DNA of 64,000 nucleotides from NCBI RefSeq assembly GCF_003627955.1, contig NZ_RBWS01000014.1, positions 149,016-213,015 on the forward strand, read 5' to 3'. The stretch comes from Sphingobacterium puteale. GTDB taxonomy: Bacteria; Bacteroidota; Bacteroidia; Sphingobacteriales; Sphingobacteriaceae. Position numbers and translations under genes: made by a program. Positions 55,624-64,000 of this stretch are shown piece by piece; position 1 is the first letter of the stretch, and each line of letters begins with the position of its first letter. The notes beneath the pieces were generated by a model, which saw only the letters and a program-made list of their open reading frames with translations, was not told where the DNA came from and did not search any database.

Positions 55624-55650
55624 TAATATACAATTTAATAAATCAAGAAT

Positions 55651-56583
55651 ATGAAAAGAATAACGCTATTGTGGTTTACAACTACCATCTTTCTTGGACT
55701 TTTAGTGTCCTGCGTGCACACACCTGTGAAACAAGCACAGGAATCAAGTCGAAAAGATTCATTGAGTGGAAAAGCTCTCCCGGCGTCGGCAACCGGATAT
55801 GCAGATGTCAATGGGCTGAAAATGTACTACGAAGTTTATGGTAAGGGTAAACCTTTGGTGCTACTGCACGGCTCCTATATGACGATTCCATTAAATTGGT
55901 CAAATATAATTCCGTATTTCACCGACCGGAAGGTTATTGTCGCTGAAATGCAGGGGCATGGTCGCACGAGGGATATCTCACGCAAAATCAGCTACGAAAG
56001 TATGGCAGACGATGTCTCTGGGTTGTTAAAACATCTGAAAATTGACAGTGCTGACATCCTAGGTTACAGCATGGGTGGTGGAATTGCCTATCAGCTAGCA
56101 ATAAGACATCCTGATCAGGTTCGCCGCCTCATTGTTCTATCAGGGAGCTATAGGCATGATGGCTGGTGGCCGGATGTAGAGAAAATGTATTCCACTATAA
56201 ATGCCGATATGTTCAAGGGATCTCCGATTGAGAAACAATACGACAGTCTCGGCAATGATCCCAAACACTTTCCGGAATTTGTAAAAAAGGTAATCCAGAT
56301 TGATCTCGAACCTTATGACTGGTCTAAAGAAGTAAAAGCGATAAAAGCGCCGTTATTTCAAATTATCGGCGACGCCGATGGAATACGGTATGAGCATGCA
56401 CTGGAATTATATACAGCATTGGGAGGTGGTAAAATGGGCGATATACATGGGCTACCGAAGTCCAGACTAGCGATTGTGCCCGGTACAACACATATTGGCA
56501 TAATGTATAGAATGGATTGGCTTACGCCTATGATCAATGACTTTTTGGATTCAGATCTAAATACAGCCCCACCCACTTTTTAA
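55651..56583 (+). CDS. Alpha/beta-hydrolase lipoprotein
   Basis: 310 residues; a lipoprotein signal with Cys21 (L-L-V-S-C). The alpha/beta-hydrolase core has L-V-L-L-H-G-S (oxyanion), nucleophile Ser in G-Y-S-M-G-G-G, probable acid in I-G-D-A-D-G and His in G-T-T-H-I-G. It is likely a periplasmic or surface-anchored esterase or peptidase; the substrate is unknown. Gaps on both sides suggest it stands alone. Confidence 0.88.
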   Translation: MKRITLLWFTTTIFLGLLVSCVHTPVKQAQESSRKDSLSGKALPASATGYADVNGLKMYYEVYGKGKPLVLLHGSYMTIPLNWSNIIPYFTDRKVIVAEMQGHGRTRDISRKISYESMADDVSGLLKHLKIDSADILGYSMGGGIAYQLAIRHPDQVRRLIVLSGSYRHDGWWPDVEKMYSTINADMFKGSPIEKQYDSLGNDPKHFPEFVKKVIQIDLEPYDWSKEVKAIKAPLFQIIGDADGIRYEHALELYTALGGGKMGDIHGLPKSRLAIVPGTTHIGIMYRMDWLTPMINDFLDSDLNTAPPTF

Positions 56584-56741
56584 ATGCAAACACCATTGTC
56601 CATCTACTCAACAAATAAATCTTCCAAGATTGACATGATCGCAATACTAAACGTTTTGGCCACCTATCCGCCGCTTGTTCAATTTCTTTTCCTATGCCAA
56701 GTTGTCCAAAAAACAAATCGTTTAAATTTGTAAGACTGTAA

Positions 56742-56879
56742 ATGATCAAAATTCAGATAGAATGTATAGAAGAACCCCAATTGTTTAAGGATATTAAAAA
56801 ATCGACGGAAGATGCCTGACATAAATTTAAACAGTCGGGGGTAGTCGATTTTTCAGGTCCTAAGAAAATAAAAAAATAA
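56742..56879 (+). pseudogene. Short frame interrupted by one TGA
   Basis: ATG at 56742 opens M-I-K-I-Q-I-E-C-I-E-E-P-Q-L-F-K-D-I-K-K, reaches TGA after 25 codons (56817-56819), and then continues in the same frame with H-K-F-K-Q-S-G-V-V-D-F-S-G-P-K-K-I-K-K to TAA. A TGG at that site would make one 45-residue basic protein. Family unknown. It lies in the 312-base gap before the VOC gene. It could be a broken small gene or a chance frame. Confidence 0.3.
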
Positions 56880-56895
56880 CCATAATGAAAAAGCT

Positions 56896-57357
56896 ATGCA
56901 AAAGATAATTCCAAACCTCTGGTTTGACAACAACGCACAGGAAGCCGCCGAATATTATCTGTCGGTTTTCAAAGATGGTAAGATCATCAATATTACTTAT
57001 TACCCGAATTCAGAAACCGAAGGACTGGCCGATTTCCAGAAGGATTTCGCGGGAAAAGTACTTACCGTTGAATTTGAGATTCTGGGAATGCGTTTCATCG
57101 GGATCAATGCCGGACCGGTATTCAAATTTAACGAAGCTATTTCGCTGATGATCCCCTGCAAAGACCAGACTGAAATAGACTACTATTGGGAAGCACTTAC
57201 GTCGGGTGGGGGACAAGAGAGCGTCTGTGGCTGGCTGAAAGACAGATACGGATTAAGCTGGCAGGTTTCTCCTGAAAATTGGGCGGAACTCAACAAAAGA
57301 CCCGGTGCATTCAAAAAAATGATGGGAATGAAAAAGATCATTATTGCTGATTTCTAA
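56896..57357 (+). CDS. VOC/PhnB-like protein (3-demethylubiquinone methyltransferase-like fold)
   Basis: 153 residues with the usual opening I-I-P-N-L-W-F-D-N-N-A-Q-E-A-A-E-Y-Y, middle V-E-F-E-I-L-G-M-R-F-I-G-I-N-A-G-P and C-G-W-L-K-D-R-Y-G-L-S-W-Q-V. This is the PhnB-type vicinal oxygen chelate family. The exact role is not known; members are not real ubiquinone methyltransferases. Confidence 0.9.
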   Translation: MQKIIPNLWFDNNAQEAAEYYLSVFKDGKIINITYYPNSETEGLADFQKDFAGKVLTVEFEILGMRFIGINAGPVFKFNEAISLMIPCKDQTEIDYYWEALTSGGGQESVCGWLKDRYGLSWQVSPENWAELNKRPGAFKKMMGMKKIIIADF

Positions 57358-57432
57358 AAACAAGGTAACGAAAAAGTCCATGTACTAGCACTATAAACTT
57401 GAAAAAAAAGCTTATGTGCCGGTACATTGGGC

Positions 57433-58863
57433 TTAGTTATACAATAAGCGATGTTCAAATATCGAAAATCCGATAGTCGAGACATCTAAGGCAGCATTGG
57501 ACAGAATAACAATTGCTTTTTGGGATTTATCATCAAATGCAACAAAAGACCTAAATCCGCCTGTACCTCCAGAATGATGAAATATCCTCCTGTTTCCAGC
57601 TTTTTTAATACGCCAGCCCAACGCCATACTTTGATCGTTGTCCACAAAAGTTACCTGATGAGTCAAGTGAATGGCTTTTGTCAGTTGATTCTCGGAACCT
57701 AACTGTGCCTTCATAAAAGTAATCATGTCATCCAATGTCGATCTAATGGCCCCAGATCCCGCTAAAGATCCCAAGTGCCAATACGACGTTGGCCTTCCTT
57801 TTTCATTATATCCTTGTACGGCACCGGCATCTTTTAATGATGTATTTTTCATTCCAAGCGGCAAGCAAATATTATCAATGACCAATTGTTCAAAACTTTT
57901 ATTATTATAACGTTCTAATGCTACACCTAATACACCTGCGCCTAAATTTGAATAAGAAAACTTAATTCCCGTTTGAGACAAAACTTTATATTTTTTCAAA
58001 AAATGGAAGAGTGAATCAACCGTGTAATGACTATATGGATCAGCCAGAATGACATTGGTCGTAAAAATATTCTCCGGGAGCCGAGGAAATCCCGCGGTAT
58101 GATTGGACAGTTGCACAAGTGAAACCGGATGACCACGCCATGCTAAACGAGGAAGAGAATCTGGCAGATATTTACTGACCGGATCGTCCAATTGCATATT
58201 GCCACCAACTACTTCTTTTGCCAATAAAAGTGAGGTGAAAATTTTTGTAACCGAACCAATCTCAAAAATACTTTTAGAAGCGTGCGGGAGTTGATAGCTC
58301 GCCTTAGCGATAGTCCCATAACTATATTTTCTTTGCTGCTTTCCATTAATTACCGCTAACATAATACCTGCGGTAGCACCCTTTTGAATATACGGTCTGA
58401 CGAATTTTTCCACCAGTAAATCTATGGAGTCTTTTAATGGATTATTGCTCTCGACCATGAAATTCTTATCTTGTACGACAAATGGTATTTCTTTGAAATT
58501 CATCCTTAGGACCTGCTTTTCATTATTGAGCAGAACAGAAAATAATTGGTCAGAGTTTTCGAACTTAATGGTATAATTGTATCCGCTGATAGTCGAATCA
58601 ACAAAAGAAAACTGCTCCATTGTGCCCACATTTGCCACAAACTTCTTCATCCCCAGTGAAAACTTTTCTTTTGAGATTTTAGCCTGATAGATGGCAGATG
58701 ATCGCCCGTAGATCTCACCCGATTTTTTTTCATTGAGAAGCCCTTGGAACTCTTGCATAAAAGAATCGTAATCGGAACGAGTAACTTGAGCAGGCAAGAA
58801 CTTAACTGAAAACAGAAACAAAACAAGGAGAACGTAGAACTTATAATTTAGTTTAATTTTCAT
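57433..58863 (-). CDS. Class C beta-lactamase-like serine hydrolase
   Basis: 476 residues: signal peptide, an N-terminal DUF3887-like region to about 130, then the penicillin-binding/beta-lactamase fold with S204-V-T-K207, the Tyr-Ser-Asn element in F-S-Y-S-N-L-G, and H-H-S-G-G-T-G-G. Such exported enzymes are often D-aminopeptidases or esterases rather than lactamases. It is convergent with the VOC gene. Confidence 0.88.
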   Translation of the reverse strand: MKIKLNYKFYVLLVLFLFSVKFLPAQVTRSDYDSFMQEFQGLLNEKKSGEIYGRSSAIYQAKISKEKFSLGMKKFVANVGTMEQFSFVDSTISGYNYTIKFENSDQLFSVLLNNEKQVLRMNFKEIPFVVQDKNFMVESNNPLKDSIDLLVEKFVRPYIQKGATAGIMLAVINGKQQRKYSYGTIAKASYQLPHASKSIFEIGSVTKIFTSLLLAKEVVGGNMQLDDPVSKYLPDSLPRLAWRGHPVSLVQLSNHTAGFPRLPENIFTTNVILADPYSHYTVDSLFHFLKKYKVLSQTGIKFSYSNLGAGVLGVALERYNNKSFEQLVIDNICLPLGMKNTSLKDAGAVQGYNEKGRPTSYWHLGSLAGSGAIRSTLDDMITFMKAQLGSENQLTKAIHLTHQVTFVDNDQSMALGWRIKKAGNRRIFHHSGGTGGFRSFVAFDDKSQKAIVILSNAALDVSTIGFSIFEHRLLYN

Positions 58864-58989
58864 TTTATTACTAAATCAACTCGTTCGCCAAAAGCACAAA
58901 AAACTTATAATGAATCAATTACACATACGATATATTTAGAGTATGTTCAAAATCGAACAACGTATGTTCATTTATGAACATGCTAAGAA

Positions 58990-59247
58990 GCTATTTGGAT
59001 AAAGTCAACCTCCAGCTGGTCACTGCACATTCGTCACCTTTTCATTTTAACTTTTCACGGGGAGATGTTCAGGCCTGAAAACGGCAAAATCCATATCGTT
59101 GCAATTCTTATCGGTTGGGCCGTGCAATATATTGGCTTTACATTGACTCGCCTGATCATCCTGTTTTTAGGAATATTCAGGTCATTGCGAACTATATTGG
59201 ATGAATCTATCAAAAAATGCCGCTTGAATAGGTTTACAGTCAGTTAA
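58990..59247 (+). pseudogene. Frameshifted copy of the small membrane protein gene (copy 2)
   Basis: From 59065 the frame reads M-F-R-P-E-N-G-K-I-H-I-V-A-I-L-I and continues like the intact copy at 34372-34635. Just before, one base is missing compared with the intact copy (CACGGGGAG against CACAGGGGAG), so the first half is out of frame. A shorter 60-residue product from 59065 is possible but would have only one hydrophobic segment. Confidence 0.6.
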
Positions 59248-59400
59248 ATGAGATAAATTCGGTACAATAATCATCACACAAGAGCAGCAACAATACATCA
59301 ATTGGAAGGCCTGTGATACTTGCCGTTATAGCATTGAATCAATAACCGTGTTACATATGCCCAGAAAGCGTTATTAATATAGATGCCCTTGACATAGCAA

Positions 59401-62319
59401 TTAACGTAGTTTTTCCATCGCAAATGTCAAATCTCTTATTGCTTGTTTTTGCAAATTACTTAAAGCAGTAGTATCAATCCACTGACGCAACAGATCATAC
59501 CCCCAACTCCTACTCACTTTTCCTTCGACCATTGACGGATTAAAATTGGGTTTCTTATTTCCGGTAATGTCTATCACGGAATTTAAATAAAGGTATATTG
59601 GAATCAGATCTTTGGTTTTCATGTCGGCACCAATACTTAGGGCATATGTTGCCGCTTTCTCATGCTGGTTGGATATGATATAAATTTCCAGAATACAGAG
59701 CTGAAACAACTGTCTGTTTACTGAGCCTTCCTTTTCATTGACAATACGTTCAAAATAGTAGTCTATGCTCTTTTGAAATGCTTCCAGCGCTTTCTCATCC
59801 GCATTCATCTTCTGATACAACGCTCCAACATCGGTCCAGCTTTCAGGTCTAAACCGCTTGGATAAGGTAAGATAATCCTGCAAAGCCGCTATGGTATCCT
59901 GGATGGCAAGGTAACTTTGCGCTCTATTGTCGAATGCAGGGACAACAACATTCATTATACGGATCGGACCTACTGTATCACGTTGAATAGCTTGGGTCAA
60001 ATCAGAAATCGCACCTCTAAAATCACCCAGTCTAAACCTAGCTTCACCAAGATTTCCAAAGCTGACTCTTTTTTTAGCCAAATCGGGATTAATTTCAATA
60101 GCTTTATCCGCCAATTCGACTGTCGTCTTATAATCCTGATCATAGATAAAACATTGGTTGCTCCGGTCTGCTAAAGCATGCACCATATCATTATCATGAG
60201 GTAGATCATCCATATCCATCAGCCCTATCTGCTGGAAGTAAAGCAACACGCCACCTCGCTTTTCCGCGTGGCTATTCTGATTTTTAGGTGATTTTGGAAG
60301 TTTATTTTGTCGGAAATTCAATTCTGCCAAAAGGGGGCTGTTGATCATGTCCCGGGGTACCTCTTGAATATTATTTGATGCCAAACGTAGCTCCTTACCT
60401 AAAAAACGATCCCATCCGCTAGATGGGAGATTAGAAATATTACAGCTCGACAGATCAACAGCGTAGTATTTCGAGGGAATTGTGAATAATGATTTAAGAA
60501 TATCAAAAGATGAAAAATCGTTATTGAAAATTCGTATTATCTTAATATTTGACCAGTTTTTAAGATCACTTGGAAACTCACGCAGCGCGGTACTTGCAAG
60601 TTGCCTATCGGTCTTCGGATTATCTTTACGCAAAATTTTCCTAGTATAATCGTATACATTGTAATGTGAAGGACGGTCATTGATTGCATAAAACTCCGTT
60701 AAATTGGAAAGTTCACCTAAGGACTCTGGCAGAATAGTTATATTGTTATGGCTTATATTTAGTATTTTGAGTTGATCCATACTGCCGATAGAAATTGGCA
60801 GCTTTTTCAGCTGATTGATGTCGACATAAAGCTCCCGAAGATTAGTTAACACGCCTATGTGATCTGGAAGTTTTTGCAGGAGATTGGTTGAAACGCGTAA
60901 GTTTTCAAGCTTAGAGAGCTTGGTTATACTTTCTGGTAGCGCTGTTAAAAAATTATCACTTGCATCAAAACTCTTTAAACTGGATAAGGCCCCGATATCT
61001 TCTGGCAACGATACCAAATTGCAAAACGATAAATTTAATGTTTTGAGCTTTTTCAATCCCCCTAGCGGTGGTAACGTATCTAACGGATTAGCTTGTAAAT
61101 TCAACTGCTGCAATTGATGAAAGTTGCCAATAGCTGCAGGAACATCATGCAATTTATTACTTTGAAGTTCTAATGTTTTAAGGCGCTTAAGCGTTCCTAT
61201 TTTATTGGAAAGTCCAGTAAGCTGATTACCTGACAGGTTTAAGTCAGTTAATTCACTTAACTGGAATAGACCATAAGGTAAGGTGTCAATTGCGTTTTCA
61301 GAAAGATCAAGCACACGTAGTTTTTTCAATCGCGAAAGCTGCGCAGGAAAATAAAGTACCGATTTTGTTTTTGTAATCCGCAATTCCCTCAATTCTTTAA
61401 ATTGAAACAGGCCCGATGAAATCTGCTTGAGAGAACCAGATATAAATGATAGTTTCTCCAGTTTGACACTGCTGCTAAAATTGCACATAAACTGACCTAG
61501 ATCATAGATATCATTGAAATATAATTCCAAATTTTTTAGGGACTTGAATCCCCTATCAAAATACGTTACCGTATCTTTATTTTTAAAAGAGCTTAAACTT
61601 AGCGTTTCTATTCTTTTTTTATTGGGAAGTATTTCCAATATATGATCAATGCGATCACTTGGCGATGTGGAGCTGATCGCAATTTCACTTATTTGGGGCG
61701 GAAATTCAAATGGGTCCATCAAGGGTTTATATTCAAACGAGATACCCCTCAATTGACTATTATCTTTCAAACCTTTCGGGATATGCTGAGCGGGGAAAGC
61801 CCTGAAAATTAAATAATTTAACCTTGGAAGCTTATTTAGCTTAGCAATTTCCGCTGCTAAGTTTATCTTGGAGTTTCCTTCGAATGCCAGGGCCCTTAAT
61901 TGTTTCTGTTTATAAAATTCATTGTCTAGATGTAATGTCCCTGCAGGCTCTAAAGTGTCTATTCGAAAACTAAATTCCTTGAAAACAACAGCCTCCAAAT
62001 TGGGAAATAGAAATAACGATCGACATAGACTATCCAGTTGGCGCTGGTTTTCAAATTCTAGCCCAAGGTAACGGACCTGAGGCAAGCTATCAACAAGATC
62101 TTTTAAAAGAACAATATCCTTAGCAGTTATACGGGCAAAGGATATTCGATCACTAGGCGGGTGATTTTTGATAAAGCTTACATTACTTGGGAAGCCATCA
62201 AGAATTGCCTTATATCCAAGCAGATCCTGGGCACTTAATTGTAGGCAAAAAAAACTTAATGCGATGAATAAAAACCGCATCAGACTTAATCTGGCAATCA
62301 AATTATTTCCCTTAACCAT
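59401..62319 (-). CDS. Exported leucine-rich-repeat protein with C-terminal TPR region
   Basis: 972 residues. An N-terminal signal peptide (R-F-L-F-I-A-L-S-F-F-C-L-Q-L-S-A) follows a second Met at 62280, which may be the real start. From about 320 to 610 there are about twelve LRRs of the L-P-x-x-I-G-x-L-x-x-L-K-x-L-x-L-S-x-N type. From about 730 helical repeats follow (A-I-E-I-N-P-D-L-A-K-K, and G-D-F-R-G-A-I-S-D-L-T-Q-A-I), which look like TPRs. It is likely a periplasmic or surface protein-binding scaffold. Function unknown. Confidence 0.85.
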   Translation of the reverse strand: MVKGNNLIARLSLMRFLFIALSFFCLQLSAQDLLGYKAILDGFPSNVSFIKNHPPSDRISFARITAKDIVLLKDLVDSLPQVRYLGLEFENQRQLDSLCRSLFLFPNLEAVVFKEFSFRIDTLEPAGTLHLDNEFYKQKQLRALAFEGNSKINLAAEIAKLNKLPRLNYLIFRAFPAQHIPKGLKDNSQLRGISFEYKPLMDPFEFPPQISEIAISSTSPSDRIDHILEILPNKKRIETLSLSSFKNKDTVTYFDRGFKSLKNLELYFNDIYDLGQFMCNFSSSVKLEKLSFISGSLKQISSGLFQFKELRELRITKTKSVLYFPAQLSRLKKLRVLDLSENAIDTLPYGLFQLSELTDLNLSGNQLTGLSNKIGTLKRLKTLELQSNKLHDVPAAIGNFHQLQQLNLQANPLDTLPPLGGLKKLKTLNLSFCNLVSLPEDIGALSSLKSFDASDNFLTALPESITKLSKLENLRVSTNLLQKLPDHIGVLTNLRELYVDINQLKKLPISIGSMDQLKILNISHNNITILPESLGELSNLTEFYAINDRPSHYNVYDYTRKILRKDNPKTDRQLASTALREFPSDLKNWSNIKIIRIFNNDFSSFDILKSLFTIPSKYYAVDLSSCNISNLPSSGWDRFLGKELRLASNNIQEVPRDMINSPLLAELNFRQNKLPKSPKNQNSHAEKRGGVLLYFQQIGLMDMDDLPHDNDMVHALADRSNQCFIYDQDYKTTVELADKAIEINPDLAKKRVSFGNLGEARFRLGDFRGAISDLTQAIQRDTVGPIRIMNVVVPAFDNRAQSYLAIQDTIAALQDYLTLSKRFRPESWTDVGALYQKMNADEKALEAFQKSIDYYFERIVNEKEGSVNRQLFQLCILEIYIISNQHEKAATYALSIGADMKTKDLIPIYLYLNSVIDITGNKKPNFNPSMVEGKVSRSWGYDLLRQWIDTTALSNLQKQAIRDLTFAMEKLR

Positions 62320-62343
62320 TTTGTCAACTATTATGTATCAGGT

Positions 62344-62562
62344 TCAAGTCCCTGCTGTACCTGAAAAGAAAAGTTTCCCCCGCCACATCAAAGAAATCAA
62401 TAACATGGTCATAATGGAGCGCTTAATTATCGGCGCGGGGATAATTAAGGTATTCCAGCCCGAAAACACCAAACCCTTGAAAGAAACATAAAATTCAACC
62501 AATATTAATATCATCATTAAAAAGAGCAAAATAAAAACTTGTTTTATTAATTCAGACTTCAT
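62344..62562 (-). CDS. Small hydrophobic protein upstream of the LRR gene
   Basis: 72 residues with two hydrophobic segments (F-I-L-L-F-L-M-M-I-L-I-L-V and I-M-T-M-L-L-I-S-L-M-W). No known family. It ends 25 bases before the LRR gene on the same strand, so it could be co-transcribed. It could also be a chance frame in A+T-rich DNA. Confidence 0.4.
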   Translation of the reverse strand: MKSELIKQVFILLFLMMILILVEFYVSFKGLVFSGWNTLIIPAPIIKRSIMTMLLISLMWRGKLFFSGTAGT

Positions 62563-62639
62563 ATATCGGCTTTTATTTCTTAAATATAAATATACTCACA
62601 CTATCTAGCAAATAAAACTATATAATATTAAAAATCTAT

Positions 62640-63000
62640 TGTAAGTTTTTTCTACCCTGATTCACGTTGGCGGCATAATTTGTCCGGGCCAAATCTGATG
62701 GTTTGCTTCTGTCGTAACACAACAGGCCCCTGTTGTAGCTTGTGACCTATATTTTATTACCTTCACCGATACGGATGCTAACGAGATCCTAAGAAAAATC
62801 TTCTTTTTGGTCAAAACTGACCAGGTGAAGTGTTTTCCCGTAAAACTAACAGAGGTCCAGCGCGGTGGCCATCCGGAACAGGTCGTCCGGGTCCGTTGCC
62901 GCATCCTAATTTTATCGCCAGGCAGGTGTTCCCTGCCTATGAAATGGCCGAAATTATAGATCTGTTGCGGCAAACAACCTTTCCGTGAGATGGATCATAA
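62640..63000. other. Degenerate, formerly coding-looking segment
   Basis: In the 62563-63869 gap, this part is richer in G+C than its surroundings and has short frames on both strands, for example + strand H-P-N-F-I-A-R-Q-V-F-P-A-Y-E-M-A-E-I-I-D-L-L-R, ending at 62987. None is long or recognisable. It is probably decayed gene material. Confidence 0.25.
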
Positions 63001-63119
63001 CATTAAATTTTCATCAACAAGTTGTAAGCAATAACTGCTCCTTATAACGCTATTTTTTTGATTGCCATACCATTATCACTGTCCCTCTTTTAGGGCCGAC
63101 TCTATCGTCAAGTTGTTAT

Positions 63120-63257
63120 TTAGGTCGCCTCCTTTCTTTTAAGGCTAGCCATGCCCCCACCGGAGATGCGTACATAGCGATACGCCAAAAATGGGCTCAA
63201 ACTGATCGAATTGGTTCCATCATGTGTAAAACGATAGGCGATGATCCGATTGAATAT
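63120..63257 (-). pseudogene. Unidentified gene-tail remnant
   Basis: A start-less frame on the minus strand reads I-A-Y-R-F-T-H-D-G-T-N-S-I-S-L-S-P-F-L-A-Y-R-Y-V, then R-I-S-G-G-G-M-A-S-L-K-R-K-E-A-T and stop. Just upstream, another frame reads I-S-E-I-P-L-G-I-N-I-Q-S-D. It looks like the end of a protein whose upstream part is frameshifted or lost. Family not recognised. The rest of the gap to 63869 holds nothing I can name. Confidence 0.3.
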
Positions 63258-63869
63258 TTATACCCAAAGGAATCTCGCTAATACTCCAGCGTAACCTACC
63301 GGAATTAAAGAGCCAAATTGAGATTGTTCTAAAATAGAAAATACCGCTGTTTGAAAAGGTGGCCCGTAGCTGAATATCTACATTATAAATTTTATGGCCA
63401 TTCTGTCGATATTTTCACCTAAAACTCCACATATTCTTTTGTAACATTGCTAAATATTATTGCTTAAAAACCGCTTAATAACTAAAATAATCTGTTGTTT
63501 ATTAAACAAATAACAAAACTAAAAACTCGTTTATAGTGCTACATCATAATGTAGAACTGCTGAATGGTAATGTAATATTAATATGATCTCTTTTTGTTAA
63601 ACTTCATCTATCCGTTCAAAAAGAGTACAGTATTTTTTTTGTATGATGGCCATATTTCAGATAATGAGAACGCGATATATTGACTAATTATTTAAATGAA
63701 ATAGAAATTAACATACAGCATTAAATTTAGATTGTCACAAAAAGTGCTAACAAATAAATCTATGCTCAAAAAAGCATTTATCAACAGAATACAACGGTTT
63801 TAATCCACGATTAAACAGGGTATCATGTTTCAGTAAATGTTGAATATAAACCAAATAATAAAAATACAC

Positions 63870-64000
63870 ATGAAAAAGAAAACTGAAAAAAAGATCTACT
63901 TGGCACCCGTAATCGAGCAGTTAGAAGTACTGATGGAGGAAGGTGTGGCTGCAGGCTCGGCCGGGTCGGCCCAACCCGGAGGAGGCTCCGGCGTTAACGA
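63870..64000 (+). CDS. Small glycine-rich peptide gene (3' truncated by window)
   Basis: The visible part is a lysine-rich start (K-K-K-T-E-K-K-I-Y-L-A-P-V-I-E), then L-E-V-L-M-E-E-G-V-A-A-G-S, then a run of Gly, Ser, Ala, Pro and Gln. There is no signal peptide. Short proteins of this form (basic start, x-P-x-I-E, E-x-G-(I/V)-A-A-G-S, Gly/Pro tail) are common in Sphingobacteriaceae next to fimbrillin-like lipoprotein genes. The end lies outside the window. Confidence 0.65.
   Translation, partial: MKKKTEKKIYLAPVIEQLEVLMEEGVAAGSAGSAQPGGGSGVN

Noticed and set aside
57414..57427. Near-palindrome ATGTGCCGGTACAT between convergent genes
   Set aside because: It is short, imperfect and without a T-run; it could be chance and does not make a convincing terminator.
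62338..62366. GGTTCAAGTCC, T-arm-like sequence
   Set aside because: No matching acceptor or anticodon stems; the bases are explained by the end of the small hydrophobic gene on the other strand.
62662..62973. 103-residue minus-strand frame
   Set aside because: Composition is unlike a folded protein and no family was recognised; it was treated as part of a decayed segment.

Overview
The window looks like a chromosomal segment from a Bacteroidota bacterium, most likely a Sphingobacterium-like member of the Sphingobacteriaceae. The evidence is a SusC/SusD pair, a hybrid two-component regulator (HTCS), an ECF-sigma/FecR/TonB-receptor cascade, weak or absent Shine-Dalgarno sequences, and several matches to the Bacteroidota -7 element TAnnTTTG. 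No rRNA, tRNA, CRISPR array or intact insertion sequence was found. GC content is clearly higher in the xylan locus (about 0.8-22.7 kb) than in the rest, and falls very low around 34.7-35.6 kb.

Region 1 (1-22,664) is a glucuronoxylan utilisation locus. Read leftwards from an HTCS, it encodes a GH115 alpha-glucuronidase, a GPH-type sugar symporter, a GH10 xylanase, a GH43 enzyme, a GH67 alpha-glucuronidase, a second GH43 enzyme, SusC, SusD and a sialate-O-acetylesterase-type esterase that probably deacetylates xylan. A repeated TTTCA/TTCAGTTC-type motif upstream of several of these genes is a candidate HTCS operator. A partial DUF4350-type gene lies at the left edge.

Region 2 (22.6-34.7 kb) is accessory. 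It holds a YdeI-like gene, the wreck of a GH105 hydrolase, an isolated terpene cyclase with complete catalytic motifs, and a tight operon of ECF sigma factor, FecR anti-sigma factor, STN-type TonB-dependent receptor, DUF4876-type lipoprotein, DUF6850-type outer-membrane protein and a di-heme cytochrome c peroxidase/MauG-family enzyme. A small two-helix membrane protein gene (34,372-34,635) has two decayed copies elsewhere in the window.

Region 3 (35.3-54.9 kb) is a molybdenum-enzyme island. It has a nitrate transporter, a one-polypeptide NAD(P)H nitrate reductase, a rubredoxin-tailed protein of the sulfite/nitrite reductase fold that lacks siroheme-cluster cysteines, and MobA. A xanthine-dehydrogenase/isoquinoline-oxidoreductase-type pair follows. 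A nearly complete molybdenum cofactor set follows that: XdhC, MoaA, MocA-MoeA fusion, TSUP permease, MoaD, MoeB-rhodanese, MoaE, MoaC-MogA fusion and a cysteine desulfurase. A DUF7009 gene followed by what looks like the last stub of a formate-dehydrogenase-like gene suggests that a third molybdoenzyme was lost here.

Region 4 (54.9-64 kb) is mixed: a lipoprotein alpha/beta hydrolase, a PhnB/VOC protein, a class C beta-lactamase-like hydrolase, an exported LRR-TPR protein, gene remnants, and at the right edge the start of a small glycine-rich peptide gene of a type that I recall next to fimbrillin-like genes in this phylum.
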